Shown piece by piece: positions 8,669 through 18,300 of a DNA stretch of 64,000 nucleotides; the stretch's first letter is position 1, and each line of letters begins with the position of its first letter. The stretch is from assembly GCF_000769405.2 (NCBI RefSeq), contig NZ_CP053445.1, positions 1 through 64,000 of the forward strand. Reading direction: 5' to 3'. Made by a program: the position numbers and the translations under genes. The DNA comes from Rhizobium brockwellii. Its GTDB lineage: Bacteria > Pseudomonadota > Alphaproteobacteria > Rhizobiales > Rhizobiaceae. Below the pieces are notes generated by a model, which was given only the letters and a program-made list of their open reading frames with translations, had not been told where the DNA came from and searched no databases.

Positions 8669-9655
8669 ATGGCAAAAAATGGACTAGGCAAAGATCGGGG
8701 TGTCATAGATCCTCATGGAGAAATCGATTTCGGCACCATCGACCACGAACAATTTGAAGAACTGTGCTACGAGTTAGTTGAAGCGGTTGGCTATCGTAAC
8801 CTGGAATGGAGGCGCGGCGGTGCCGATAGCGGCCGGGATATCCAAGGCACACGCTCAGTCGACACTGGTTTGTTCACTGAGTTTGATGAATCGTGGTTCT
8901 TCGAATGCAAGCATCACTCAAAGGGTGTCAGGCCAGAGCTGCTGGCCTCGAAGTTTATCCATGCCCTGGCCGAGAACCCCCGACATCTTGTCTTCTTCAT
9001 CAGCTCATACCCGACGACGGCCGCAAAGCGTTGGATTGAGGGCATCACACAGAGATCCACTTTTAAAATTCATGTCGTTGATGGAAAACAACTTAAAGAG
9101 ATACTTCGGCGCCATCCGGCCATAGTTGAAAAGTATTTTAGTAGTAAACTCCAATCCGTAGCGACGGCAGCGCGGCGGTCTTGGCACCTCCGTGATCTGG
9201 TGCCTTCGGTACCCACGCTAGTCGGATTTGTGGAGGACGAAGAGTTCTCAAAATTGAAGGCAATCGATAGGGCACTGATTTTTCTATGGACCAGGCGGAC
9301 GTTTAATGACTTCGAACCCGAGGACGTCGTGTGGCGGCCAATGGTCTCAGAAATGGCGGAATTGAAAAACACTTCGATTCCAATATGGCGCTCATGCGAG
9401 AAGGTCAGTATCTTCGAGCAAAAATTTGACATGAATGGTCATTCCTTAGTCGCAGCTGCGTTGAAGCTGACTAAAGGCAATGCTTCCGTCATTGGAAACT
9501 ACTGTTACGAAAGTTACGATGACGTTGGCGTCGAAGTGTTTGTTGAGCAGGCCAGCTTGGATTTCTACGTTCGATATGTTGGAGTAGGCGCCGACCAAGA
9601 ATTCAAGCAGATAATTGAATGGCTTTTACCAAGAGAAGAGCGTTCTGTATTATAG
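8669..9655 (+). CDS. Mrr-type restriction endonuclease-like protein
   Basis: 328 residues. The N-terminal half matches the Mrr/REase_Mrr fold: 'FEELCYELVEAVGY' helix, then 'GADSGRDIQG' (D57) and 'WFFECKHH' (E79, K81), the D...ExK catalytic triad of PD-(D/E)XK enzymes, followed by 'LVFFISSY'. The C-terminal half is unrecognised. A TTG at 8651 could extend the frame by six residues; the ATG was preferred. Mrr-type enzymes cleave modified DNA; which modification is unknown here. It sits directly downstream of the unknown gene at 8033-8647 and abuts a convergent integrase gene. Confidence 0.8.
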   Translation: MAKNGLGKDRGVIDPHGEIDFGTIDHEQFEELCYELVEAVGYRNLEWRRGGADSGRDIQGTRSVDTGLFTEFDESWFFECKHHSKGVRPELLASKFIHALAENPRHLVFFISSYPTTAAKRWIEGITQRSTFKIHVVDGKQLKEILRRHPAIVEKYFSSKLQSVATAARRSWHLRDLVPSVPTLVGFVEDEEFSKLKAIDRALIFLWTRRTFNDFEPEDVVWRPMVSEMAELKNTSIPIWRSCEKVSIFEQKFDMNGHSLVAAALKLTKGNASVIGNYCYESYDDVGVEVFVEQASLDFYVRYVGVGADQEFKQIIEWLLPREERSVL

Positions 9656-9659
9656 GGTT

Positions 9660-10808
9660 CTAAAGCATCCGTGCCGCGCGACCGCTCCGCCGCGTGGCAT
9701 TGTTATAATAGCTGGATGCTTGTTGAACAGAGCGATGACGAGATTGCTCCATGGCTTCCGGCAGTGGAATCCCACGGTTGGCGGCCTCTGTCAGATACCC
9801 CGACCTTAGCCCATGAGCGGAAAACTCCCCCGGCTCCAACCCGGCCATCTCAGCCCGCTGCTTGAGGATCGCGTTGACCGACTGCGGATCGATCGCCCGC
9901 CGCGATACAGTTCCCCAGCGTCCGATCGCCCGAAACACGCTTCCGCTCTCGATCTTGGCTGCCGCCATCCAGGCATTTAGCGCCTCCACCGGCCGGCCGG
10001 TCAGATAGACGACATCGTCCTGTTCCCCGGAGGTTGTTTTCGTGCGGCCGAGATGGATGGCGAGAGAGGGGAGGGGGGTGCCGTTTTCGACTGGGATCGG
10101 TGGCTCGACGGTCAGCTGCTCGCGGCGCAGCCCGGCGACCTCGCTGCGCCTCCGGCCGCCGGACGCAAACGCTACCATCAGGATTGCCCGGTCACGGAGA
10201 TCGCGCAGGCTGTCGGTCGCGCAGGTCGACAGCAGTTTTGCCAGGACGTCACCGGTGACCGCCTTGGCGCTCTTGCGACCCCGCGTCCGGGGGACGGCGC
10301 GAACCGAAAGGCGGATGGCCGATTTCAGGGCAGGGGAGGCGAAGGCGCCATCAAGGCCGCGCCATTTGGTCAGGGTCGACCAATTCGCCAGCCGCCGGCG
10401 CACCGTCGCTGGCGCGTGCGGGCCGACGGATTTCAGAAACCCTTGGCTTCGGAGGTTTTCGTCGACGTCGGCCGGCATGCCGTGATTGGCATCCGTTTCG
10501 CGGCGTTGCGGGTCCCAGAGATGATGGGCGACGAATTTCAGCAGGAGCGCTCCGGGCGCGGGCCAAGGCAGGGATTTTTCGGTCGCCGCCAGCCCCCAGG
10601 CTTCGAGGTAGGCGAGATCGGAGGTGAGGGCGCGCAGTGTGTTGTCGCCCATGCCCTGGTTGACGAGATGGCGCAGCGTCTCGATGTCCTGGTCAGTGAG
10701 AAGTTCAGCGAGTTCGTCGCGGCGCTCCATGGGGAGCACGGAAGCGATGGTGTTGAGTTCTTCAGCGCGGCGCTCGACGGCGTTCAGTGGTGTCTTGGGT
10801 TTGGCCAC
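9660..10808 (-). CDS. Tyrosine recombinase / integrase
   Basis: 382-residue site-specific recombinase of the phage integrase family. Catalytic residues visible: R220 in 'GGRRRSEV', K257 in 'GRTKTT', H332/R335 in 'HGLR', H358 in 'SRHRS' and Tyr at 367 (or 368) in 'SSYYN', the full R-K-HxxR-H-Y set. A core-binding SAM-like N-terminal domain precedes it. The stop lies four bases from the convergent Mrr-like gene. On rhizobial plasmids such integrases may resolve multimers or move islands; no flanking att repeats were found. A tRNA-like gene lies about 3 kb away. Confidence 0.93.
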   Translation of the reverse strand: MAKPKTPLNAVERRAEELNTIASVLPMERRDELAELLTDQDIETLRHLVNQGMGDNTLRALTSDLAYLEAWGLAATEKSLPWPAPGALLLKFVAHHLWDPQRRETDANHGMPADVDENLRSQGFLKSVGPHAPATVRRRLANWSTLTKWRGLDGAFASPALKSAIRLSVRAVPRTRGRKSAKAVTGDVLAKLLSTCATDSLRDLRDRAILMVAFASGGRRRSEVAGLRREQLTVEPPIPVENGTPLPSLAIHLGRTKTTSGEQDDVVYLTGRPVEALNAWMAAAKIESGSVFRAIGRWGTVSRRAIDPQSVNAILKQRAEMAGLEPGEFSAHGLRSGYLTEAANRGIPLPEAMEQSRHRSVQQASSYYNNATRRSGRAARML

Positions 10809-11003
10809 GGAGGCTCCTAAAGGACGGTAAAGCGGCCTCCAGGGCCATGATTTGCCCGATTCTTTCTGATTTGCGACTAGAGATCAACTACCATCGATAA
10901 ACAGTTGTTATCGATGCCTACGACCTCAACCAGCAATCATACGATGTAGCGAACCGCAATATTTGAATAGAGTTCCTATAACAAATCATTTACCATTATT
11001 TCA

Positions 11004-12131
11004 ATGGCTTACGATCTTACCAAAATCATCATGACTGCCCTGATGAGACCGACTTTTGACGCCGGTGTCGCTCTCGCGCGTCTGGACGAGCGTATCGCCC
11101 GCTCGCCGGCTGGTGCGGGCTGGATTGAGCGCATGCAGTACGTCGATGCCTGTGCATCCCTGTGGATCGACGGCGAACTCGTCCATCTCGAAGACCTTGT
11201 CCTCCACGACGCTACCCGGGATATTCGCACGCCCAGCCATGAGCTGACAATCGCCCGCGACGTCTTGCGCACCCGTCGGCGCATCGCTGCCCAACCCGCT
11301 GGCTGGGCGCTATCGACGGACGGAATCCGCTCGCTGCGGAAAATTTCCGAGATCGGGTCGGGGGGCGGGGACGAGGCGACGACGGCCGGAGTTATTCGGC
11401 CGGCGGTCGCGATCGCCGAATGGGAGGGGGAAGATGTCGACGAAATCGAAAATCTCCCCGGCGTCGATTATGCCGCCATCGATGCGGTGCTGGCCCGATC
11501 GGGGGCTGCGATCGAGAGTGCTAAACGACCCGGCAGTGCGAGCGTTCAAGAAAAGGATCCAATGATTTACGATCTCGACTGGGACGAGGATGCCCGGCTC
11601 GACGAATGGCGCGGCGTACTGCGGCAGGCTCAAGACCTGCCGGCGGTGCTACAGGCGATCGTCGCCGTCGATGCTTGGAACGAGCTTTCCGTGCTTCAGC
11701 ATGCGCACTGGCTCGGCCGGCTGCTGGCCGCGTCGATATTGCGCCAGGCCGGCGTCACCACCGGCACCCATCTCGCCGCCATCAACCTCGGACTAAAAAC
11801 CATTCCCGTCGATCGGCGCCGGCATCGTGATCGGGAGACCCGGTTGCTCGCCATTGCTCACGGCCTGATCGCAGCCGCCGAGATTGGCTTGAAAGAGCAT
11901 GACCGGCTGACGCTGGCGAAGACAATGATGGACCGAAAGCTGGAAGGGCGCCGGACGTCTTCAAAACTGCCGGAACTGGTCGAGCTGGTGATGGCGAAAC
12001 CGCTCGTGTCGGCCGGGATGGTGGCGAAGGCGCTCAAGGTGACGCCGCAGGCGGCGCGGCGGATTGTTTTGGAGCTGGGTCTGCGGGAGATGACGGGGAG
12101 GGGGAGGTTTCGGGCATGGGGGATATCATAG
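11004..12131 (+). CDS. RHE_PE00001 family protein (DUF1612 plus HTH)
   Basis: 375-residue protein of a family common on Rhizobiaceae replicons. Seen: N-terminal region with '[30 protein letters not shown]', a low-complexity linker around residues 115-190, a central DUF1612-like region ('[23 protein letters not shown]') and a C-terminal helix-turn-helix ('[20 protein letters not shown]'). DNA binding is inferred from the HTH; no function is established to my knowledge. It is divergent from the integrase with a 195-base gap. A degenerate copy of its 3' end lies at about 14128-14277. Confidence 0.88.
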   Translation: MAYDLTKIIMTALMRPTFDAGVALARLDERIARSPAGAGWIERMQYVDACASLWIDGELVHLEDLVLHDATRDIRTPSHELTIARDVLRTRRRIAAQPAGWALSTDGIRSLRKISEIGSGGGDEATTAGVIRPAVAIAEWEGEDVDEIENLPGVDYAAIDAVLARSGAAIESAKRPGSASVQEKDPMIYDLDWDEDARLDEWRGVLRQAQDLPAVLQAIVAVDAWNELSVLQHAHWLGRLLAASILRQAGVTTGTHLAAINLGLKTIPVDRRRHRDRETRLLAIAHGLIAAAEIGLKEHDRLTLAKTMMDRKLEGRRTSSKLPELVELVMAKPLVSAGMVAKALKVTPQAARRIVLELGLREMTGRGRFRAWGIS

Positions 12132-12256
12132 ACGGAAGGGCGTACGGACTTTACAAAGGTTGACACCGCAGCTTCCGATGGGGACTGCCGGTGCGTAAAC
12201 CACAGCAGTCCCCTGATACTGAATGACCGCGATTGGAGTAGACGGTTAGTGCTAAA

Positions 12257-13759
12257 TCACAGGAAGTTTTTAAGTAGCGCTGCTATTGCGGCAATCTTCG
12301 TGCCTATTCCGGCCACGTGTCCAACACCTGACTCTATGGATTTCAGCGCTTTATTGACACCCTCATGATCAATCTGAGGAGCCTCAACGCCTTTTTTTAC
12401 GGCTTCTAGGTTACTTGAGACGGCAGTTGCCTCAATCTCACGAGAGCTAATCGCGTCGCTAATCCTCGCGGAAAGCTCGTCAGTCATCCTGATCAAGTCG
12501 TGACGGATGTTGGCCTGTTGAACTCTTTGGTCTTGCCCAATTATGCTGCCAACCTGTGCGGAGTCATTGAGCACGTTGAATTGGCCATTGCCCTTGTTTT
12601 CATATTTGTTGGTCACGGTCCGATCTCCGAAGTATAAATTGTTGACGCTATTGTCGATGTTGTAGATGGTTGTTGGAGGCGGTTCTTTACCGGCCATTCC
12701 CATCAATGCTTTTGCCAGTGTGGGTCTGGTCCGGATGTTGTCCAGTGCCATTCTAAGCTGATCAATCTCATCCTTTGTGGTTTCTTCCAGCACCGCGTAG
12801 CCCAGGTCGTACAGCTCGTCTCCAGCAATTTTAGCTGAACTGACTCCCATCCGCTTTATTCGCTTCAAGGTGCGGTTCATAAAGAACTGAAGCTGATCCG
12901 CTTCGCTGCTGTCTGGATCCGGGGAGATCGCACCAGAAATCAAAGCCCTCAAGGTGTGCCTAAGGCATTCGATCTCTGCCCACATCCGCGTCAGAAAGAT
13001 TCGGATATTACGTGCTTGCTCGGCAGCATTTGCGGAATAGAGAGTATAAAATACCGGTATATCGACCCCTTTGTGACGGAATTTCCAATAATATACGCGG
13101 ACCGTCGCATCAGAGTGCCTAAAACCTTTGCGTTGATCGAGGAGCTCCACTGGAACTTGGAATTCGCGACAGTACGGCGGTACGCCGCTGGCACTACGAG
13201 ACCGCTGCTCGACGTATACGATCGGCCTCCCGGCGATGACGTGCTTCGAAAACTTCTCAACGTTGTCTTTATAGGGTGGCGCGCAGCTAGCACTCAGGTA
13301 TTTCTGGGCTACAATCTTGCCCGTCTCAGCAAGAGCAAATGTGCTGCCGTCACCGAACTTTGGAATCTTTGTCGGCCGTGTCATCATTTGCTCAACGATG
13401 CGGTTGACGTTTCCTGTTTGTCCACGACGCAACTTTATTTTATAGCCGATTTCGAGCTTCGCCAGAGCTAGGTCGTCGTGGAAAAGTGATTTTGTTACAC
13501 CCCAAACGCGCCATGTATCTGTGCCAAAGGTTCTATCGACCAGACCCTCCGGGAACGTGACTGCGTTTCGTGCCCTGCAGATGATGCCCTCGCCGACCCA
13601 CCCCGTCAGACCGCCAAGATACCGATTTCTCAGCCCGCCAAAAGTTCTAAGGAACTCTACATCTGGCTCAGGAACTAGCCAATTTGGCTTCGACAGCCGC
13701 GCCTGTGTTTGAACAAATGGTCGCAAATCCGCGATAGGTATTTGAAATAGACAAAGCAT
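12257..13759 (-). CDS. Uncharacterised protein with NxDNS-type linker and C-terminal hydrophobic helix
   Basis: 500 residues from an ATG at 13759 behind a GGAG ribosome-binding site. A longer ORF upstream runs into the tRNA-like gene and its terminator, so it was trimmed. No family recognised. Notable: a central Asn-rich segment 'TTIYNIDNSVNNLYFGDRTV' followed by 'GNGQFNVLNDSAQVGSI'. Such strand-rich Asn linkers occur in effector-associated proteins of bacterial conflict systems. A C-terminal helix ends 'AGIGTKIAAIAALLKNFL'. The C-terminal amphipathic/hydrophobic end could contact membrane. All functional ideas are inference. Confidence 0.7.
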   Translation of the reverse strand: MLCLFQIPIADLRPFVQTQARLSKPNWLVPEPDVEFLRTFGGLRNRYLGGLTGWVGEGIICRARNAVTFPEGLVDRTFGTDTWRVWGVTKSLFHDDLALAKLEIGYKIKLRRGQTGNVNRIVEQMMTRPTKIPKFGDGSTFALAETGKIVAQKYLSASCAPPYKDNVEKFSKHVIAGRPIVYVEQRSRSASGVPPYCREFQVPVELLDQRKGFRHSDATVRVYYWKFRHKGVDIPVFYTLYSANAAEQARNIRIFLTRMWAEIECLRHTLRALISGAISPDPDSSEADQLQFFMNRTLKRIKRMGVSSAKIAGDELYDLGYAVLEETTKDEIDQLRMALDNIRTRPTLAKALMGMAGKEPPPTTIYNIDNSVNNLYFGDRTVTNKYENKGNGQFNVLNDSAQVGSIIGQDQRVQQANIRHDLIRMTDELSARISDAISSREIEATAVSSNLEAVKKGVEAPQIDHEGVNKALKSIESGVGHVAGIGTKIAAIAALLKNFL

Positions 13760-13770
13760 CAGCACTCCAC

Positions 13771-13803
13771 AAAATAATAGCCCTGCTCGATCAACGAGCA
13801 GGG
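13771..13803 (-). terminator. Rho-independent terminator of the tRNA-like gene
   Basis: Perfect 9-bp stem CCCTGCTCG / CGAGCAGGG with a five-base loop, followed on the minus strand by CTATTATTTT. It lies five bases after the 3' end of the tRNA-like sequence, which argues that the tRNA-like gene is a real transcription unit. Confidence 0.75.
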
Positions 13804-13808
13804 CTCGA

Positions 13809-13880
13809 TTGCAAAGCCGGGAATTGAACCCGGGCACTTAACCTTGTTAGGGTTACGCTGCACCATTCAGCTTCAATGCA
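13809..13880 (-). tRNA. Atypical tRNA(-like) gene, anticodon AAC (Val GUU) by fold
   Basis: On the minus strand a 72-nt cloverleaf can be drawn. D-stem GCTG/CAGC with GG in the loop, anticodon stem TAACC/GGTTA with loop CTAACAA (T33, anticodon AAC), 5-base variable loop, T-stem CCGGG/CCCGG with canonical TTCAATT loop. The acceptor stem TGCATTG/CTTTGCA has two T-T mismatches, position 8 is A instead of T, and no CCA is encoded. A strong terminator follows at once. Either a divergent plasmid-borne tRNA, a tRNA-like RNA, or a decaying gene. An A34 valine anticodon would be very unusual in bacteria. Confidence 0.55.
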
Positions 13881-14016
13881 TAAACGTCGAGGCCAATCAA
13901 TCGCCGCCCAGACGACTGAAATGGTGGAGCGAAATCAGTTGTTTGTCAACCATCGCAAGTTGTTCATATCGACGATTTATTAGATATCTCGCATGCAGCT
14001 ATCACCGCAGAGCGAC

Positions 14017-14043
14017 AAAGTGTCAAAGTATAGTAGACACTTT
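14017..14043. repeat. Perfect inverted repeat AAAGTGTC-N11-GACACTTT
   Basis: Eight-base perfect arms around an 11-base AT-rich spacer, in the gene-poor stretch 13881-14127 between the tRNA-like gene and the RHE_PE00001 remnant. Could be an operator, a recombinase site or a chance hairpin. Nothing else is recognised in that stretch. Confidence 0.35.
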
Positions 14044-14127
14044 ATTCCAACATGCTGAGCCTCAGTTCTGTAGTTCAAACGATGGCGAACTTTGGTGTCT
14101 TTTTGCATCCAATCGTGCAAAGTGACA

Positions 14128-14277
14128 GGTGTTGGCAAAGCCACTGGTGTCGGGGGGATGATTGTGAAAGACCTTGCCGTCACGCCGCGGGATACACTGG
14201 ATCGTCGAGGAGCTAGGATTGCGGGAGACCACGGGGAGGGGGAGGTAACGTGCATGGGCGGTCATCTAAACAACCAG
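14128..14277 (+). pseudogene. Degenerate 3' fragment of an RHE_PE00001 family gene
   Basis: The stretch reads, with stops and frameshifts, as the last about 45 codons of the gene at 11004-12131: 'KPLVSGG', 'WIVEELGLRET' and 'TGRGR-RAW' match 'KPLVSAG', '[11 protein letters not shown]' and 'TGRGRFRAW' in the intact copy, and the nucleotides also align over about 140 bases. It has internal stop codons and cannot encode a protein. It points to a former duplication or recombination between plasmids. Confidence 0.75.
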
Positions 14278-14373
14278 TTGCGGTAACCGCTCCGGCATTT
14301 CAAGTCGGCGAAGTAGTGGAGCTTCGGGCGGTTCTAGTATAACTCCAGAGTTGCAACCCCGCGCCGAGACATC

Positions 14374-15321
14374 ATGCATAAGCAAGCGCCACCAAATGCC
14401 ACACTGAACAAATGGCTTACCAGCTATCCTACGTCGACGAAGGGCTATGGTCATATCCTGCTGGAACAGATCGTTCCCGGCGACGCAACTATACGAGAGG
14501 GGCTACGTCCCTATTTCGAATCCGCGCATTCGGATGCACGTGAGTACTTCCACAACTATGCAGGGATGAGCCTCCATCCGGATGCAGGGGCTCCGGGATT
14601 CAACGCGAAATATCCAAACTGCCTTCCCCCGAAGGCAAGGCGAGGCGTGTTCGGAGAGGTGATGTCGGGGTTGATGACCGAGGCGCTGGACTTCGTCGGC
14701 CATCACCAGTGGGTCGTCCCGGTCTTTCTCTTCCGCAACCAGGAAGACGCAAGGCAGTATATCTATGTTCTGTCGCGTGACCCCCTTCGCACAAGAGAGA
14801 TTCTTGGCCGCAAGGGCGACGACTTCATCGGCATCGTCGTCAACGAGGACGGCTCGGTCAGCCGTTTCATTGCCGGCGAAGCCAAATGGCGCAAGCAATG
14901 GATCCCGTCCGTTCTCGACGAGGTCATGCTTGGCAAGAAGGTCGAGGTGCCGAAAAAGTCCGGTAACCTTGTCCATGATGGCAAGGGTGTCTGGTTCGAG
15001 ATCAACCGAGCCCTCGATGTGCCGATTGGCGTCAAACAGCTGCAGGACATCCTCCAGGAGTTGGCGCCCGATGAATACGCCGACGTTATCCTCTCCCTGG
15101 ACAGGATCCAGCAGTTGGAAAATCCGGCACCATCCCAGCGTACCGATCTTGTTCTCCTGGTTGGGGGCAGCGCCGCCGCGCGTAGCGCGGGACAACCGCT
15201 GCTAGAACGTGGAAACAAACCCGTCCAGCACCAGAAGAACAGAGACCTTCAAGTCGTAGAAATCATCTTGTCCGACGGCGATGCACTGATCGACGCGCTC
15301 TATGACAGTCTGTGGACCTGA
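14374..15321 (+). CDS. HamA-like PD-(D/E)XK nuclease subunit (Hachiman-like)
   Basis: 315 residues. Seen: an acidic helix 'FGEVMSGLMTEAL' (E95), then 'GRKGDDFIGIVV' (D149/D150) and 'RFIAGEAKWR' (E169, K171), the D...ExK arrangement and 'GEAK' signature of the DUF1837/HamA type nuclease. Its stop is nine bases before a 1,203-residue Ski2-type helicase. Hachiman systems pair HamA (DUF1837 nuclease) with HamB (SF2 helicase), where HamB restrains and releases the nuclease on damaged or foreign DNA. The gene order and motifs fit, but I could not compare sequences, so it may be a sister family rather than true Hachiman. Confidence 0.7.
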   Translation: MHKQAPPNATLNKWLTSYPTSTKGYGHILLEQIVPGDATIREGLRPYFESAHSDAREYFHNYAGMSLHPDAGAPGFNAKYPNCLPPKARRGVFGEVMSGLMTEALDFVGHHQWVVPVFLFRNQEDARQYIYVLSRDPLRTREILGRKGDDFIGIVVNEDGSVSRFIAGEAKWRKQWIPSVLDEVMLGKKVEVPKKSGNLVHDGKGVWFEINRALDVPIGVKQLQDILQELAPDEYADVILSLDRIQQLENPAPSQRTDLVLLVGGSAAARSAGQPLLERGNKPVQHQKNRDLQVVEIILSDGDALIDALYDSLWT

Positions 15322-15330
15322 GGGACATTC

Positions 15331-18300
15331 ATGCCGATCACCGATCCAGAACGCATAGCAATCGCAACACGGACTCGGAACGCCATCGGCCAGGATCAGC
15401 TCCTGACACCGAGGCAGGCGAGGGCTTTCGTCAGGGCGATACAGACCACATGGGATGTGGAGACCATCCATTGGTCGCAAAACGATTCCGCAGAAACCTT
15501 GGCGGAGGCCTACAGGCTCATCCATGCCGGCGGGGTGCTTCAGTCGGTCGCGGGCGGAAACCAGATGGACGCGAGCCTTGCTTTCCGCCGGGCCGGCGAG
15601 CTGTTCGAATGGCTGGCCCGTTCGAACGATAGTCTAGCTGAAGTCGTGCCGCTGGCACTGTTTGCGGCGGGATCCTACCAGCTGGGCGGGTTGCCTGCGA
15701 TGGCAGCGGGGCTTTTACGGCAGGTAAAGTCGAATGACGACGGCATTCTCCTCTTCGCCGACTTCCTCAGCGCCGATTTCGACCGCGTGCTTGAAAGGGT
15801 TGCCGTCTTCTGGAACGCCAATCCTCAAGCGACCGTGCCGGACGCGTCCAACGCGTTTTTCAAGGAAGATATAGACTCCGATCTCGCGTGGTTGACGACG
15901 CTCGAGCTGATCAGGTCGGTCGGCCTCGCGGCTGACAGCCTGCGCCGGGGCCAGTTCGACAGGCTGGAAGCTGCAATGACGCACCTTCGCCAGGTCGAAC
16001 GCTTTCTAGTGCGCCTCGCCCCCGAAGATGTCGCGACGCTGGCTTTCTTCATCCGGTCCGCCTGCGAGCGTTATGCCAAGGCGACTATCTATCAGCCTCT
16101 TCGGCGATTGGCCGCAATGCGTCCGGGGCATCTGGACTATTTGGACGGTTTTGCCAGGCGGCAATATGCCAGAGGACGCGGGGTGCTCTGGCAATCACAA
16201 CATCAGGGCATCGAGCGGCTGCTACAAAACTCCTCCTTCGCCCTGTGCACGCCAACCGGATCGGGAAAAACGCTCGTCGCAAATCTGGCAATCGTAAAAG
16301 AGCTGCTTTTGCAGGGCGACGGCCATCTGGCGCCGCTTGCCCTCTATATCGTTCCCTCTCGCGCGCTTGCTGGCGAGGTCGAGTCAAAACTCACCGGCGA
16401 GCTCGGCCGCGAATTCATCGTCACTGGGCTCTACGGCGGCGCCGACTGGGGCATCACCGATGCATGGCTCACAGCCGATACGCCGACCGTGCTTATTGCC
16501 ACCGTCGAAAAGGCCGATGCGCTGATGCGCTATCTTGGACCCATGCTACTTGCGCGGTTGAAGCTCCTCTTGGTGGATGAGGCCCACCAAGTCGTCATTG
16601 AAAATACGGTTTATGCCCAGGAAGCACTGGCGGGACATACCAGCCGCGCGGCGCGGCTCGAGGCCTTCATTTCCAGGCTTTTGGCCCGCAAGCCAGATGT
16701 GGTCAGGATTGCCCTAACGGCCGTCGCGGGCGGGGCAGCGGGCCCGGTCGCTCGATGGATCGAAGGGAATTCGACCGCTGAGGCGGTCGGGTCCTATTAC
16801 CGCAGCACGAGGCAGGCGATCGGCACATTCGAAGTACGCCCAGGCGCTGCCCCGGAAATCCTCTTCGACATGCTCAATGACCGCGTTCTCGCGGTGAGAG
16901 GCAGAGATGCGAATGTCTATATGCGACTTCGAATTGCGCCGATGCCACAGGCACCGGCGGTGGTCAGGGGTAGCCTCAACCACAATACGCAATTGGCGGT
17001 CTTGTGGACGGCGCTTCACCTGACCGATAGTGACCGGCGTATCCTCGTCTCTGTGTCACAAAGCCCAGAGGACACTATCAAATGGTATGCAGACGCTTTT
17101 GCGTTAAACGGGTGGGACGCGGCGCCCGCTTTCGTGCCGCCGGCGGAAAGCCCGGACGTTGAGCTGTTTAAGTCTGCAAGAATGGTCTGCGCCGACTATT
17201 GCGGCCAGGATTCCCACGAGTTGAAATTACTTGAGAGGGGGATAGCGACCAACCACGGTCAGATGCCGCAGCGCCTCAGGCGCATGATGGTTGCCCTGAT
17301 CGAGCGTTCGATCTGCCGGATAACCGTGGCAACGGCCACTTTGACCGAAGGCGTCAACCTGCCCTTTGATCTGATCTTCTTGCCGTCGGTGATGAGAAGC
17401 TCCTTCGATGTCGCCACGCGAACGCGAACCGAACATCCGATGTCAACGGCGGAGTTTCGCAATCTCGCCGGCCGCGCCGGCCGCCCTGGCGCCGCCAAGG
17501 GAATGGAAGGGATGACACTCGTTGCGCTTCCTGTGGCGGAATCAACCACGGCTCCAGGTCAGCGCCAGACGCAGCGTAATCAGATCGGCGCGCGTCGGGC
17601 GGAATACGACAATCTCCTTGGAGGTTTGATTGCGGATGCTGCAGGCGGCGGCGAACATCACAGTCCGCTCGCGGTGCTGATGCGTTCGATATGGCAGCGA
17701 TCGTTGCAGCTCGGCCTCGTGACTTCTGCCGACTTTTTGAACTGGCTGGAAGGTGCTGTGCCGCAGGAACTGTCCGGCGAGGCCGGGACCGCCTCGCCTT
17801 CCGCGACAGCTCGACTAGCAGATAGTATCGACGAGCTGGATGGCATCATCTTGTCCGCGATCGAAGAGCTGCAGGCAATCGACCCGGTCCAGTTGACACA
17901 AGCGCAGATCGAGGCGGCTTTAGCCAAGGTTTGGCAGAACACCTTCGCCAGGGTGGCCTCGGCCTATGAGAACTGGATGGAAGTAGCCTTCATCCAGAGG
18001 GGCAGAGGTCTGGTCGCGACGGTATATCCCGACGCGTCGGAGCGAAGGGTGCTCTACAGCTTCGGCTATACACCTTGCATTGGCCTGCGCTTTCGCCCCG
18101 CGGCAGAAAAATTGCTGGACATATTACACTATGCCGATGGCTATGGCGGCATGCAGGACGACGATCGCATGGCCTTGTTCCGGCAGATGGGCGATGTCAT
18201 CGCCGACGACCGGGGTTTTGGCTTTGCCGTGCGCGACACGGTGATCGGTCGCGCGCTTTACGCCCGATGGCACGAGGTTCTGGCATGGTGGATGTCTGCT

